Part shown: piece by piece, positions 1 through 6,695 of the stretch
How the letters are laid out: each line of letters starts with the position of its first letter
Numbering within the stretch: the first letter of the stretch is position 1
Source: Mariniphaga sp964624645
GTDB taxonomy: Bacteria; Bacteroidota; Bacteroidia; Bacteroidales; Prolixibacteraceae
Assembly: GCA_964624645.1 (NCBI GenBank)
Contig: CAZVAD010000120.1
Span: forward strand, 1-7,878
Reading direction: 5' to 3'
Length of the DNA stretch: 7,878 bases
Program-made: the position numbers and the translations under genes
Notes under the pieces: model-generated
What the model saw: the letters and a program-made list of their open reading frames with translations, nothing else
The model's database searches: none
What the model was told of the DNA's origin: nothing

Positions 1-10
1 ATGTGGATAA

Positions 11-38
11 CCCCAAACAAGCGAAGCGCAGTTTGGGG
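11..38. repeat. Hairpin-forming inverted repeat near the window edge
   Basis: CCCCAAAC at 11-18 is repeated as its exact reverse complement GTTTGGGG at 31-38, giving an 8-bp stem with a 12-nt loop. No T-run follows on the plus strand, so it is not a standard rho-independent terminator in that direction. It may be part of the 3' end of a gene outside the window, a weak terminator or a processing hairpin. The function is unknown. Confidence 0.45.
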
Positions 39-60
39 GAAACAACACAAAAAAGAACAG

Positions 61-78
61 GAACTCCGGTAGGAGTTC
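61..78. promoter_or_regulatory. Perfect dyad upstream of the CPBP protease gene, possible operator
   Basis: GAACTCC (61-67), a 4-nt spacer and GGAGTTC (72-78) form a perfect 7-bp inverted repeat. It ends 12 nt before the -7 box at 91-98, so it would cover the -33 region of that promoter, a usual place for a repressor or activator site. Read on the minus strand the same hairpin is followed, after a few bases, by a T-rich stretch, so it could also act as a terminator for minus-strand transcription. The dyad is seen directly; both roles are inference. Confidence 0.35.
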
Positions 79-90
79 AATGAAAACACT

Positions 91-98
91 TATCTTTG
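91..98 (+). promoter_or_regulatory. Bacteroidota -7 promoter box for the CPBP protease gene
   Basis: TATCTTTG matches the Bacteroidota TAnnTTTG -7 consensus exactly and lies 26 nt before the ATG at 124, which implies a leader of about 20 nt. No convincing TTTG -33 element is visible, because that region is occupied by the dyad at 61-78. Confidence 0.5.
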
Positions 99-123
99 AA
101 ACAAAAATCAACTTTGCAGTCAA

Positions 124-1035
124 ATGAAAAAAGTTAACAAAACCACACTGTTTCTGCTGCTGACATTTTCAATCAGTTATGCACTGGCAGGCATCTTCAG
201 GCTGATTGGATGGGGCTACGGAACCCTTGCATTTACGCTTTTTGGCGTGATTTATATGTTCATCCCTGCGCTTTCCGTTGTCATTGTTATGAAATTGGTT
301 CATAAAGAACCGCTGAATCCGGCGCTGAATATTTCTTTCAAAATAAACAAATGGTTTTTTGTAGCCTGGCTGATAATGCCTGTAATCAGTTTTGCAGCGC
401 TTGGAATCACACTGCTGCTCCCCGGAATTTCCTACAGCGGTGAAATGGCCGGAATGCTTGACAGGTTTGAAAACACCTATACTCCCGAGCAAATGGAGCT
501 TATGAAAAACTCACTGGAAAACATGCCGATTCACCCTATCCAGCTGACATTGGTTCAGGGACTTATTGCCGGAATAACCGTAAACGCGGTTGCCGGCTTT
601 GGCGAAGAACTCGGCTGGCGTGGCTTTTTGGTCCGGGAATTCAGGGAAATGCACTTTTTAAGGGCCTCCCTGATTATTGGCTTTATCTGGGGAATCTGGC
701 ATACTCCGATAATCCTGATGGGGCATAACTATCCCCAGCATCCGGAAATCGGCGTTTTGATGATGATAATCTTTTGTATCCTGCTGACTCCGTTGTTTGT
801 ATATGTAACGATTAAGGCAAAATCAGTTATTGCCGCAGCAATAATTCACGGAACGCTGAACGCAACTGCAGGAATTTCCATCATGCTAACTTCCGGTGGC
901 AACGACCTGACAACCGGGCTGACAGGTCTGGCTGGTTTTATAACTCTGTTTTTCATTCTGATATTGCTCTATATCTATGACAGCAAAATAACAAAGGAAA
1001 AAATACTGACCGGCAAAATCATAGATCATCTGTAA
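124..1035 (+). CDS. CPBP-family intramembrane metalloprotease (CAAX-type, ABI domain)
   Basis: This is a 303-residue polytopic membrane protein of the CPBP family (CAAX proteases and bacteriocin-processing enzymes). The family's three catalytic motifs are present: EELGWRGFL (E161, E162, R166), the second-motif histidine in WHTP (H193), and the third motif HGTLN (H242, N246). Hydrophobic segments lie at roughly 8-27, 34-57, 77-101, 140-158, 180-200, 210-230 and 264-284, so catalysis should occur within the cytoplasmic membrane. Known relatives cleave prenylated proteins in eukaryotes; in bacteria many are linked to bacteriocin maturation, self-immunity or anchoring, but the substrate cannot be read here. 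The ATG at 124 follows a good -7 box by 26 nt. The next gene starts 57 bp downstream with no promoter box, so the two may be cotranscribed. The family call is secure; the substrate is unknown. Confidence 0.9.
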   Translation: MKKVNKTTLFLLLTFSISYALAGIFRLIGWGYGTLAFTLFGVIYMFIPALSVVIVMKLVHKEPLNPALNISFKINKWFFVAWLIMPVISFAALGITLLLPGISYSGEMAGMLDRFENTYTPEQMELMKNSLENMPIHPIQLTLVQGLIAGITVNAVAGFGEELGWRGFLVREFREMHFLRASLIIGFIWGIWHTPIILMGHNYPQHPEIGVLMMIIFCILLTPLFVYVTIKAKSVIAAAIIHGTLNATAGISIMLTSGGNDLTTGLTGLAGFITLFFILILLYIYDSKITKEKILTGKIIDHL

Positions 1036-1092
1036 TGCAGATTTTCATCATATTCAACCCGGTTAAAGAAATTTTCATTCAAAGCACAAAAT

Positions 1093-1905
1093 ATGTTCTT
1101 GAAAAAAGTCACTTTTCTAACACTTTTCGTTTTCACATGCAGCGCAGCCTGCCTGGCGAAAACAGAGCATGACAACAACCCGAAAATCGTGGCGCACCGT
1201 GGAAAAGCCTGCGGGTATCCTGAAAACTCACTGAGCGGTTTTGAGCAGGTATTGAAAAATGGAGCGGACTATATTGAAATTGACGTCCGCACTACAGCAG
1301 ACGGTTTTCTGGTGATTTCACACGACGGAAGCCTGAAGCGTACCACCAAATCCAAAGAACAAATCAGAGATTTGTCTTTCAGCGAATTGCAGCAGGTACG
1401 TTTGAAAAGAAAATTCCGTGGAGGCCAAAATGAAAAAATCCCGACTCTGGAGCAGGTTTGCAAGCTGGTATCCGGGCACAACCAAGCCGGCAACAATCCT
1501 GTAAATCTTTATGTGGATTGTAAAGACGCAGACCCCGCCCAAATGATTTCCACACTGAAACAGTATGGCCTGGAGAAAGATGCCGTTTTCTACGGAAGTG
1601 ATTCTTACCTGAAAAAGCTCAGGGATGAATTTCCTCAGGCACAAATTATTCCGGCTTTAAAAAACTTGGATGAACTGGATAAAAAGATAAAAGCGCTCTC
1701 CCCGTTTGGGTTCGACACAAACTGGAAAATCCTGAACGAAGAGACGGTAAGGCAAATCCATGAAAAATATATAAAAATCTATACCGATCTGCTTTTTATT
1801 AACGATCGGCGGAACAATTACAAAAAAGCACAGCAGTGGGGAATTGATGCAATTCAGACCGACAGGTACAAAAGGGCATACAAAACCTTACAAAAACAAA
1901 AATAA
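1093..1905 (+). CDS. Secreted glycerophosphodiester phosphodiesterase (GDPD family)
   Basis: The enzyme should hydrolyse glycerophosphodiesters, the deacylation products of phospholipids, to glycerol 3-phosphate and an alcohol. The TIM-barrel GDPD signature is clear: AHRG (H35, R36), PEN (43-45), EIDV with metal ligands E62 and D64, and SHDG with catalytic H77. Later landmarks are PTLEQ (117-121), VDCK (141-144) and GIDAIQTD (250-257), the usual closing strand. Length (270 aa) is normal for a single-domain family member. The N-terminus MFLKKVTFLTLFVF... is a signal peptide, so the enzyme is exported. A cysteine at position 20 could be lipidated, but the preceding SAA is a poor lipobox, so a soluble periplasmic form is equally possible. 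It follows the CPBP protease gene by 57 bp and ends at a strong terminator, suggesting a two-gene transcript. The specific headgroup is not predictable. Confidence 0.92.
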   Translation: MFLKKVTFLTLFVFTCSAACLAKTEHDNNPKIVAHRGKACGYPENSLSGFEQVLKNGADYIEIDVRTTADGFLVISHDGSLKRTTKSKEQIRDLSFSELQQVRLKRKFRGGQNEKIPTLEQVCKLVSGHNQAGNNPVNLYVDCKDADPAQMISTLKQYGLEKDAVFYGSDSYLKKLRDEFPQAQIIPALKNLDELDKKIKALSPFGFDTNWKILNEETVRQIHEKYIKIYTDLLFINDRRNNYKKAQQWGIDAIQTDRYKRAYKTLQKQK

Positions 1906-1933
1906 CAATCTGATTCTCAGTATGGTTTTCTGA

Positions 1934-1975
1934 AAACAGCGAAGGAACCCTGTTCGGATTCCTTCGCTGTTTTTT
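1934..1975. terminator. Bidirectional rho-independent terminator
   Basis: AAAACAGCGAAGGAA (left arm, about 1933-1947) pairs perfectly over 14 bp with the right arm at 1959-1972 around an 11-nt loop. Six T residues (1970-1975) end the plus-strand transcript of the phosphodiesterase gene. The A-run at 1933-1936 provides a shorter T-run for the minus strand. Its position between two convergent stops (1905 and 2006) fits a shared terminator. Confidence 0.9.
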
Positions 1976-2005
1976 GAGCACACAAAATGGTGTGCAAAAA
2001 TTCTT

Positions 2006-3466
2006 TTATAACGAATCGCCAAAATCTTCCTTGAATTTGGCAACAAGTTTTTCTGTCCAGTCGCCTTTAGCTTTCAGGCGTCCCATAAAGAAGCGCAGCA
2101 ATGGCGGTTCTTCCACCCATTCCAGTCCGGCCACCAAATGGCGGTTTTCGTAGAGCCATTTCACACGGTCAATCATAAATTTTGTTTGTGAAAGGGTGAA
2201 TACCCGGCGCGGGAAAGCCAGCCTGAGCAATTCAACATCAGCTAAAATATCATCTCCGTTTTCATCACGAACGCTGGAAATACTGCCGCGCTCCATACCG
2301 CGGACTCCCGAAATGATAAACAGTGCAGAAGCCAGCGCACCTGCCGGATAATCCCTTTGCGGAATATGTGGCAAAAATCCTTTGGCGTCAATGTGGCAGC
2401 CAAGCGCCCCGGGAGGGGTAATCACCGGAATTCCGGCAGCATCAAGCTGATTTACCGCATAGGCAATAAACGAAGGCGACTGGCTGATCACTGTTTCGTC
2501 GCAGGTTTCATTAATTCCGACAGCCATGGCTTCAATCTCCCTGACGGACATTCCGCCATAAGTCAGAAAACCTTCATACAACACCAGAAGATTGCGCATC
2601 TGCAGGTAATATTCCTTGTTGTCGGTTACAATGCCGCCGCCGCGTGTTGAGCTGACTTTGCGGCTGGAGAAGTAAATCAAATCGGCATAGCTGCACATTT
2701 CGCGAAGAATATCTTTTATTTCGGCATTTTTGAACTCCTCTTCACGCTGCTTGATGAAATAGGCATTTTCGCCAATCAGGCTGGCATCCAAAACCATCAT
2801 GGTGTCATTTTCCTGACAGATTTTTTTCACATCGCGCATATTCTGCATGGAGAAAGGCTGGCCGCCAATCAGGTTGGTCGAGGCTTCCATGCGCACAAAC
2901 GCCACACGCTCCTTGCCGTATTCCTTAAAAACAGCTTTCAGTTTTTCAATGTCGATATTCCCTTTAAACGGCTTGTCGCTTTTGATTTCCAGTGCATCAT
3001 CGCCATAAATTTCCAGAACCTTCCCGCCATTCAACTCCATGTGTTCTTTAGTTGTGGTGAAATGGTAGTTCATCGGAATGACATCGCCTTTTTTGATAAA
3101 AGCCTGTGAAACAATATTTTCGGCTGCACGCCCCTGATGAGCCGGCAAAACATAATGTTTTCCGAACACATCGCGCAGAGCTTCTTCCATGCGGTAGAAA
3201 CTCTGTGAACCGGCATAGGCATCATCTGCCTTCAGCATGGAGGCAACCTGGTTGTCACTCATGGCGTTCGTTCCGGAATCGGTAAGCATATCCAAAAAAA
3301 CATCTTTCGTATTCAGTAGAAAAGTATTAAATCCGGCCTCTTCCATTGCAGCTTTCCGCTCTTCAATCGGTTTGAGGAAAAGCTTCTGAACAATACGCAC
3401 TTTATGCAGTTCCACAGGAATCTGCTCGCCACTGTAAAATTTGATGGCGTTATTCTGTTCTGTCAT
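2006..3466 (-). CDS. Tyrosine phenol-lyase/tryptophanase-family PLP beta-eliminating lyase, divergent
   Basis: This is a 486-residue fold-type I PLP enzyme of the family that splits tyrosine to phenol, or tryptophan to indole, plus pyruvate and ammonia. Compared from memory with Citrobacter freundii tyrosine phenol-lyase (456 aa), the N-terminal half aligns strongly: GFNTFLLNTKD (45-55), LTDSGTNAMSD (61-71), DAYAGS with Y84, HQGR with Q111 and R113, FTTT with T137, NLIGGQP (198-204), D227 for the PLP ring nitrogen, ENAYFIKQRE (233-242) and the Schiff-base lysine K270. The residues that mark tyrosine phenol-lyase are present: MERG with R393 (R381 there), R415 (R404) and F459 (F448, a histidine in tryptophanase). 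Several usually conserved positions are changed: L230 for R217, L355 within a lost GGHA motif, and SSRKV around the lysine instead of S(G/A)KKD. It has about 13 extra N-terminal and 19 extra C-terminal residues. ATG 3466 is the only in-frame Met before residue 41. It is transcribed alone; automated annotation would probably call it tryptophanase. Family sure, substrate not. Confidence 0.85.
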   Translation of the reverse strand: MTEQNNAIKFYSGEQIPVELHKVRIVQKLFLKPIEERKAAMEEAGFNTFLLNTKDVFLDMLTDSGTNAMSDNQVASMLKADDAYAGSQSFYRMEEALRDVFGKHYVLPAHQGRAAENIVSQAFIKKGDVIPMNYHFTTTKEHMELNGGKVLEIYGDDALEIKSDKPFKGNIDIEKLKAVFKEYGKERVAFVRMEASTNLIGGQPFSMQNMRDVKKICQENDTMMVLDASLIGENAYFIKQREEEFKNAEIKDILREMCSYADLIYFSSRKVSSTRGGGIVTDNKEYYLQMRNLLVLYEGFLTYGGMSVREIEAMAVGINETCDETVISQSPSFIAYAVNQLDAAGIPVITPPGALGCHIDAKGFLPHIPQRDYPAGALASALFIISGVRGMERGSISSVRDENGDDILADVELLRLAFPRRVFTLSQTKFMIDRVKWLYENRHLVAGLEWVEEPPLLRFFMGRLKAKGDWTEKLVAKFKEDFGDSL

Positions 3467-3503
3467 ATTTATGTAATTTGAAAATTAGACGATTAAAAAG
3501 TTT

Positions 3504-3511
3504 CAAAAATA
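3504..3511 (-). promoter_or_regulatory. Bacteroidota -7 promoter box for the PLP lyase gene
   Basis: On the minus strand this reads TATTTTTG, an exact TAnnTTTG match, 38 nt upstream of the ATG at 3466, for a leader of about 30 nt. A -33 TTTG is not obvious at the expected distance. The same octamer serves the divergent hisS gene. Confidence 0.5.
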
Positions 3512-3665
3512 GCCCTTCAATTTGGAATTTGTTATGAAATAGAAATTTGTTTTCATTTTTGTTTTTAGTTTATAATTATTCTAAACAAGAAAACAGGAAG
3601 TTATCATTTTTTCCATTCAGAAAATGACATTCCGGCAGACTTCCGGTAAACTCACATTTATTCAT

Positions 3666-3673
3666 TATTTTTG
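3666..3673 (+). promoter_or_regulatory. Bacteroidota -7 promoter box for hisS; decides the start codon
   Basis: TATTTTTG matches TAnnTTTG exactly and ends 22 nt before ATG 3695, giving a predicted leader of about 15 nt. The last three bases of the box are the TTG (3671) that would otherwise be a possible upstream start. A codon inside the promoter cannot be translated from this transcript, so translation should begin at 3695. Confidence 0.55.
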
Positions 3674-3694
3674 CGCGAGTTTAAACAACGGATA

Positions 3695-5062
3695 ATGTCA
3701 CAAAAACCATCCATACCAAAAGGAACGCGCGATTTTTCACCTGCCGAAGTGGTGAAACGAAACTATATTTTCAACACCATTAAGGAAGTATTCAGGCTAT
3801 ATGGTTTTCAGCCCATTGAAACGCCTGCCATGGAAAACCTCTCCACGCTGATGGGCAAGTACGGTGAAGAGGGCGACAGGCTTTTATTCAAAATTCTCAA
3901 TTCGGGGGATTTTCTGTCGAAGGTTGACGATGAATTGCTTGGCAAAAAGGATTCGGGCAAAATCACTTCAAAGATTTCCGAAAAGGGGTTGCGCTATGAT
4001 TTGACGGTTCCTTTTGCCCGGTTTGTGGCACAATACCGGAACGATATTGTATTTCCATTCCGCCGCTACCAGATTCAGCCGGTGTGGCGTGCCGACCGTC
4101 CGCAAAAAGGGCGCTACCGCGAGTTTTTTCAATGCGATGCCGATATGATCGGGAGCGACAGCCTGCTGAATGAGGCAGAACTCATCCAGATTATTGGCGA
4201 TGTTTTTGCCAGATTGAAAATCAATGCGGTGGTGAAGCTGAATAACCGGAAAATATTGGCAGGAATTGCCGGGATTCTTGGCGAAGAAGAGCTGCTGACG
4301 GAGATTACAACGGCAATTGATAAGTTGGATAAAATCGGCAGTGAAAAAGTGAACCTTGAATTGGCTGAGAGAGGAGTATCGGCGGAAGCCATTCAAAAGC
4401 TCCAGCCAATCCTGGCGCTGACGGGCAGCAATTCCGAAAAAATCAGCCGGCTGAAATCCATACTTTCATCATCCGAAACCGGAATGAAAGGGGTGGAAGA
4501 GCTTGAAACGCTTTTTGAATACCTCAGCCAACTGAACCCGGACATCAAAACAGAACTTGACCTGACGCTTGCGCGTGGATTGAATTATTATACCGGTGCA
4601 ATCATTGAGGTGAAAACCACCGACATGGAAATGGGAAGCATCTGTGGCGGCGGACGTTACGATAACCTTACCGGCATTTTCGGACTGCCGGACATTTCGG
4701 GGGTCGGCATTTCTTTTGGCGCCGAACGCATTTATGATGTACTGGAGCATACCGGTCTTTTTCCGCAGGAGTCGTCTGAAAGTACTCGTGTATTTTTTGC
4801 AAATTTCGGGAAACTAGAAGAAGCATACTGTCTGAAGACGCTGGCAAAATTGCGGAATTCGGGAATCAATTCCGAAATTTACCCCGAAAGCGCCCGGATG
4901 AAAAAACAGCTGAATTATGCCGACAAAAAAGGAATTCCCTTTGTGGTGCTGGCCGGTGAAAACGAAATCCACGAAGGGATGTTTACCCTGAAAAATATGA
5001 AATCGGGCGAACAACGTAAAGTTACCCTTGAAGAACTTATTCACGCTGTCGCCCGTTTCTGA
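3695..5062 (+). CDS. hisS: Histidyl-tRNA synthetase
   Basis: This class II aminoacyl-tRNA synthetase charges tRNA-His with histidine in the cytoplasm. Visible landmarks with M1 at 3695 are: the N-terminal PKGTRDFSP (8-16); motif 1 around GFQPIETPAMEN (37-48); motif 2 FRRYQIQPVWRADRPQKGRYREFFQCDADMIG (122-153); the histidine-specific ARGLNYYTG (293-301); CGGGRYDNL (317-325); and motif 3 GVGISFGAERI (336-346). The C-terminal 365-455 segment is the anticodon-binding domain (VFFANFGKLEEA..., then GIPFVVLAGENE). The length of 455 aa fits the longer HisRS form I associate with Bacteroidetes (E. coli has 424 aa). An upstream in-frame TTG at 3671 exists but overlaps the promoter box, and the eight extra residues match nothing known. 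It stands alone and converges on the thioredoxin lipoprotein gene with a 55-bp gap. Confidence 0.97.
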   Translation: MSQKPSIPKGTRDFSPAEVVKRNYIFNTIKEVFRLYGFQPIETPAMENLSTLMGKYGEEGDRLLFKILNSGDFLSKVDDELLGKKDSGKITSKISEKGLRYDLTVPFARFVAQYRNDIVFPFRRYQIQPVWRADRPQKGRYREFFQCDADMIGSDSLLNEAELIQIIGDVFARLKINAVVKLNNRKILAGIAGILGEEELLTEITTAIDKLDKIGSEKVNLELAERGVSAEAIQKLQPILALTGSNSEKISRLKSILSSSETGMKGVEELETLFEYLSQLNPDIKTELDLTLARGLNYYTGAIIEVKTTDMEMGSICGGGRYDNLTGIFGLPDISGVGISFGAERIYDVLEHTGLFPQESSESTRVFFANFGKLEEAYCLKTLAKLRNSGINSEIYPESARMKKQLNYADKKGIPFVVLAGENEIHEGMFTLKNMKSGEQRKVTLEELIHAVARF

Positions 5063-5076
5063 TTTTACCCCTGGAA

Positions 5077-5101
5077 GCTCATCAATCAGGAGTATATGAG
5101 C
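5077..5101. repeat. Weak 6-bp hairpin between the convergent hisS and thioredoxin genes
   Basis: GCTCAT (5077-5082) and ATGAGC (5096-5101) are perfect reverse complements around a 13-nt loop, between the hisS stop (5062) and the thioredoxin stop (5118). No T-run follows on either strand, so termination here is uncertain. It is the only secondary structure I see in the 55-bp gap. Confidence 0.25.
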
Positions 5102-5117
5102 AACTTACTATTGTCTG

Positions 5118-5663
5118 TTATAAAGTCAGCAGGTATTTATCAATATTCTCTGCAAACATCTTTTTCGTATCTTCCTTTGTGCGTGCAATACCCGACATCA
5201 TCACGGGCTGCCCTTTAACCGGAATGTATAAAAATGCAGGAATTCCGCGAACACCAAATACAGCTGCCAGCTCGCGCTCTTTTTCCGTGTCAATTTTATA
5301 GACATATATCTGGCCGGCATAATCGTTGGAAATTTCTTCGAGAATCGGCGATGCAATCTTACAGGGACCGCACCAGTCGGCATAAAAATCAATCAATGCA
5401 GGTTTGTCCCCTTTGTAAACCCACTCCTGTGGTGTGTTTTCATAATCCCAGACTTTTTGTAAAAAAACATTCTTGGTCAGGGTAATCGAACCGCCTGTTG
5501 CATCTTCTTCTGTCAAAGCAGTCTGAACGGGTTTTTCCGCCTGTGCCGGGGCTTCCGCCTGCACCTGAGCGGTTTTATCCGTTTCGCCGCTTTTGTTTTG
5601 GCTTGAAGTACAACTGATAGAAAATGCCGCTATCATCAAAGCTACTGTTAATGTCTTTTTCAT
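5118..5663 (-). CDS. Thioredoxin-fold lipoprotein
   Basis: This 181-residue protein has an N-terminal lipoprotein signal (MKKTLTVALMIAAFSIS, C18 lipidated). An Ala/Gln/Glu/Pro-rich linker (about 30-50) follows, then a thioredoxin domain at about 60-180. The active site is WCGPCK with C98 and C101, and the cis-proline is in GIPAF (P142). FYADWCGPC and VYKIDTEKERELAAVFGVRGIPAF are close to classical thioredoxin, so the protein should be a thiol-disulfide oxidoreductase tethered in the periplasm. WCGPC is the typical reducing-thioredoxin motif; an electron source would be needed, and no DsbD/CcdA-type partner is encoded here. The ATG at 5663 has a -7 box 21 nt upstream. It is convergent with hisS and divergent from the NigD-like gene, so it is most likely monocistronic. 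Family confident; substrate unknown. Confidence 0.93.
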   Translation of the reverse strand: MKKTLTVALMIAAFSISCTSSQNKSGETDKTAQVQAEAPAQAEKPVQTALTEEDATGGSITLTKNVFLQKVWDYENTPQEWVYKGDKPALIDFYADWCGPCKIASPILEEISNDYAGQIYVYKIDTEKERELAAVFGVRGIPAFLYIPVKGQPVMMSGIARTKEDTKKMFAENIDKYLLTL

Positions 5664-5683
5664 AACTGAATTTTTTAATTTTC

Positions 5684-5691
5684 CAAAAGTA
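5684..5691 (-). promoter_or_regulatory. Bacteroidota -7 promoter box for the thioredoxin lipoprotein gene
   Basis: On the minus strand this reads TACTTTTG, an exact TAnnTTTG match, 21 nt upstream of the ATG at 5663, giving a leader of about 15 nt. Further upstream (5707-5721) lies an AT-only dyad, ATAAAAA-A-TTTTTAT. It sits near the -33 region and could act as an UP-like element. Confidence 0.5.
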
Positions 5692-5887
5692 GTATTAAAA
5701 TGATTTATAAAAAATTTTTATCGTGGAATATGTAGTTATTTAAATATATGCATCATTGAGTTTGTCAATCGTTATGCCATATTCTTTTCCGCACATTTTG
5801 TCAGTTTGATTTTTTTTTGGATTTATTTTTCAATCCACGCAACCTTTTTTCATTTTTTTCATCTATCCTATGTTATTTGAAAAATAT

Positions 5888-5892
5888 GGAGG
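5888..5892 (+). promoter_or_regulatory. Shine-Dalgarno sequence that decides the NigD-like start
   Basis: GGAGG lies 8 nt before ATG 5901. It is a near-perfect Shine-Dalgarno core, unusual in a phylum that mostly lacks them. It favours 5901 over the in-frame ATG at 5886, which the GGAGG overlaps. A start at 5901 also puts the signal peptide exactly at the N-terminus. A degenerate -7-like GTTATTTG at 5872-5879 is the only promoter candidate nearby. Confidence 0.5.
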
Positions 5893-5900
5893 AAAAAATT

Positions 5901-6620
5901 ATGAAGAAAAATGTTTTAATTATTCTATTGAGTTTAGTTTTTGGTTTTACAAGTTGCATGAAGGATGACGACGCGTATTCCTTAGGTAAAATATGGGTTG
6001 GTTTTGGGATGCTTGAGCAGGTAAGTTCCGATCCGGTAGATTATATCATTCACATGGATAACGGAAATACCCTTTATCCCGTCGTTTCGGGCTATCAGCT
6101 GCCCTGGTACTATCATGGAACAAACGACCCGAATTCCAGATTGCAGACCGGCGACCGCATTTTGCTCAATTACACCATTTTGGGAGACAAAAGAGATGGC
6201 GATGGAGAAATTGACAAATTCTACATCAGGGTAAATGAAGTCAAAAAAATTCTGCTGAAAGATATCCTTGATATTACGGATGAAAATCGCGACAGCATCG
6301 GGAATGATCCGGTAGTTGTCAAAAAGGTGTGGCAAACAGACAGCCTGCTGAATTTTGAAATAAAATACTGGGGGCGCTATGAGGTTCACTATATCAATCT
6401 GGTGAAAGCACCCGGCGAACTGACCGAAGATGACCTGCCGATAGAGCTGGAGCTCCGGCACAATGCCAACGGCGACCAGCGAGACGTTCCTTTTGCCGCA
6501 TTCGCATCATTCCGGTTGAATGAAATTCAGATTCCTGGCCTTGATTCGGTGGAATACAAGGTAACCGGCAAAGATTACGAAGGGAAAACATTTGAACACA
6601 AAGGGGTTTATTATTATTGA
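5901..6620 (+). CDS. NigD-like lipoprotein
   Basis: This 239-residue lipoprotein resembles the NigD-like family of Bacteroidales, named after a gene in the nigrescin bacteriocin locus of Prevotella; its molecular function is unknown. The signal peptide MKKNVLIILLSLVFGFTS ends at C19. The following M-K-D-D-D resembles the lysine-plus-acidic lipoprotein export signal that sends Bacteroidota lipoproteins to the cell surface. Family landmarks I recognise are YSLGKIWVGFG (26-36), DNGNTLYPV (53-61), GDRILLNYTILGDK (84-97), YIRVNEVKKILLKDI (108-122), DSIGNDPVVVKKVW (131-144), INLVK (165-169) and LELRHNANGDQ (183-193). These match an N-terminal OB-like half and a C-terminal beta-rich half. The start at 5901 is chosen from the signal peptide and GGAGG. 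The gene is followed 75 bp later by another lipoprotein gene, probably in the same transcript ending at the 7276-7328 terminator. No bacteriocin-like ORF or transporter is present. Confidence 0.88.
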   Translation: MKKNVLIILLSLVFGFTSCMKDDDAYSLGKIWVGFGMLEQVSSDPVDYIIHMDNGNTLYPVVSGYQLPWYYHGTNDPNSRLQTGDRILLNYTILGDKRDGDGEIDKFYIRVNEVKKILLKDILDITDENRDSIGNDPVVVKKVWQTDSLLNFEIKYWGRYEVHYINLVKAPGELTEDDLPIELELRHNANGDQRDVPFAAFASFRLNEIQIPGLDSVEYKVTGKDYEGKTFEHKGVYYY

Positions 6621-6695
6621 ATGATAGCATAACGGATTGACATAGGGTTACATAGATTCGCGATCAAATATTAAATTCTTAAATAAATTGCTGCC

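Noticed and set aside
2..10. DnaA box suggesting a replication origin
   Set aside because: A single 9-mer match has a few percent chance of occurring in a window of this size; there is no cluster of boxes, no AT-rich unwinding element and no dnaA or dnaN gene nearby.
3..83. Open frame from the left edge to a TGA at 81-83, possible C-terminus of an upstream gene
   Set aside because: Only 26 codons are visible, they resemble no family I know, and the stretch contains two hairpins; coding status cannot be judged without the preceding sequence.
3968..4396. Minus-strand open frames of 87-142 codons inside hisS
   Set aside because: They are antisense to a strongly conserved synthetase, have no initiation signals and resemble no protein family.
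5818..5837. TGGATT/AATCCA hairpin upstream of the NigD-like gene as a riboswitch or attenuator
   Set aside because: The stem is only 6 bp in a T-rich intergenic region, and the likely transcript begins downstream of it.
5982..6461. 159-codon minus-strand open frame inside the NigD-like gene
   Set aside because: It overlaps a gene with clear family motifs and a lipoprotein signal; the antisense translation has no recognisable domain.
6637..6642. TTGACA as a sigma70-type -35 element before the DUF4943-like gene
   Set aside because: No matching -10 element lies at 16-18 nt, and Bacteroidota promoters use TAnnTTTG; cotranscription with the preceding gene is simpler.
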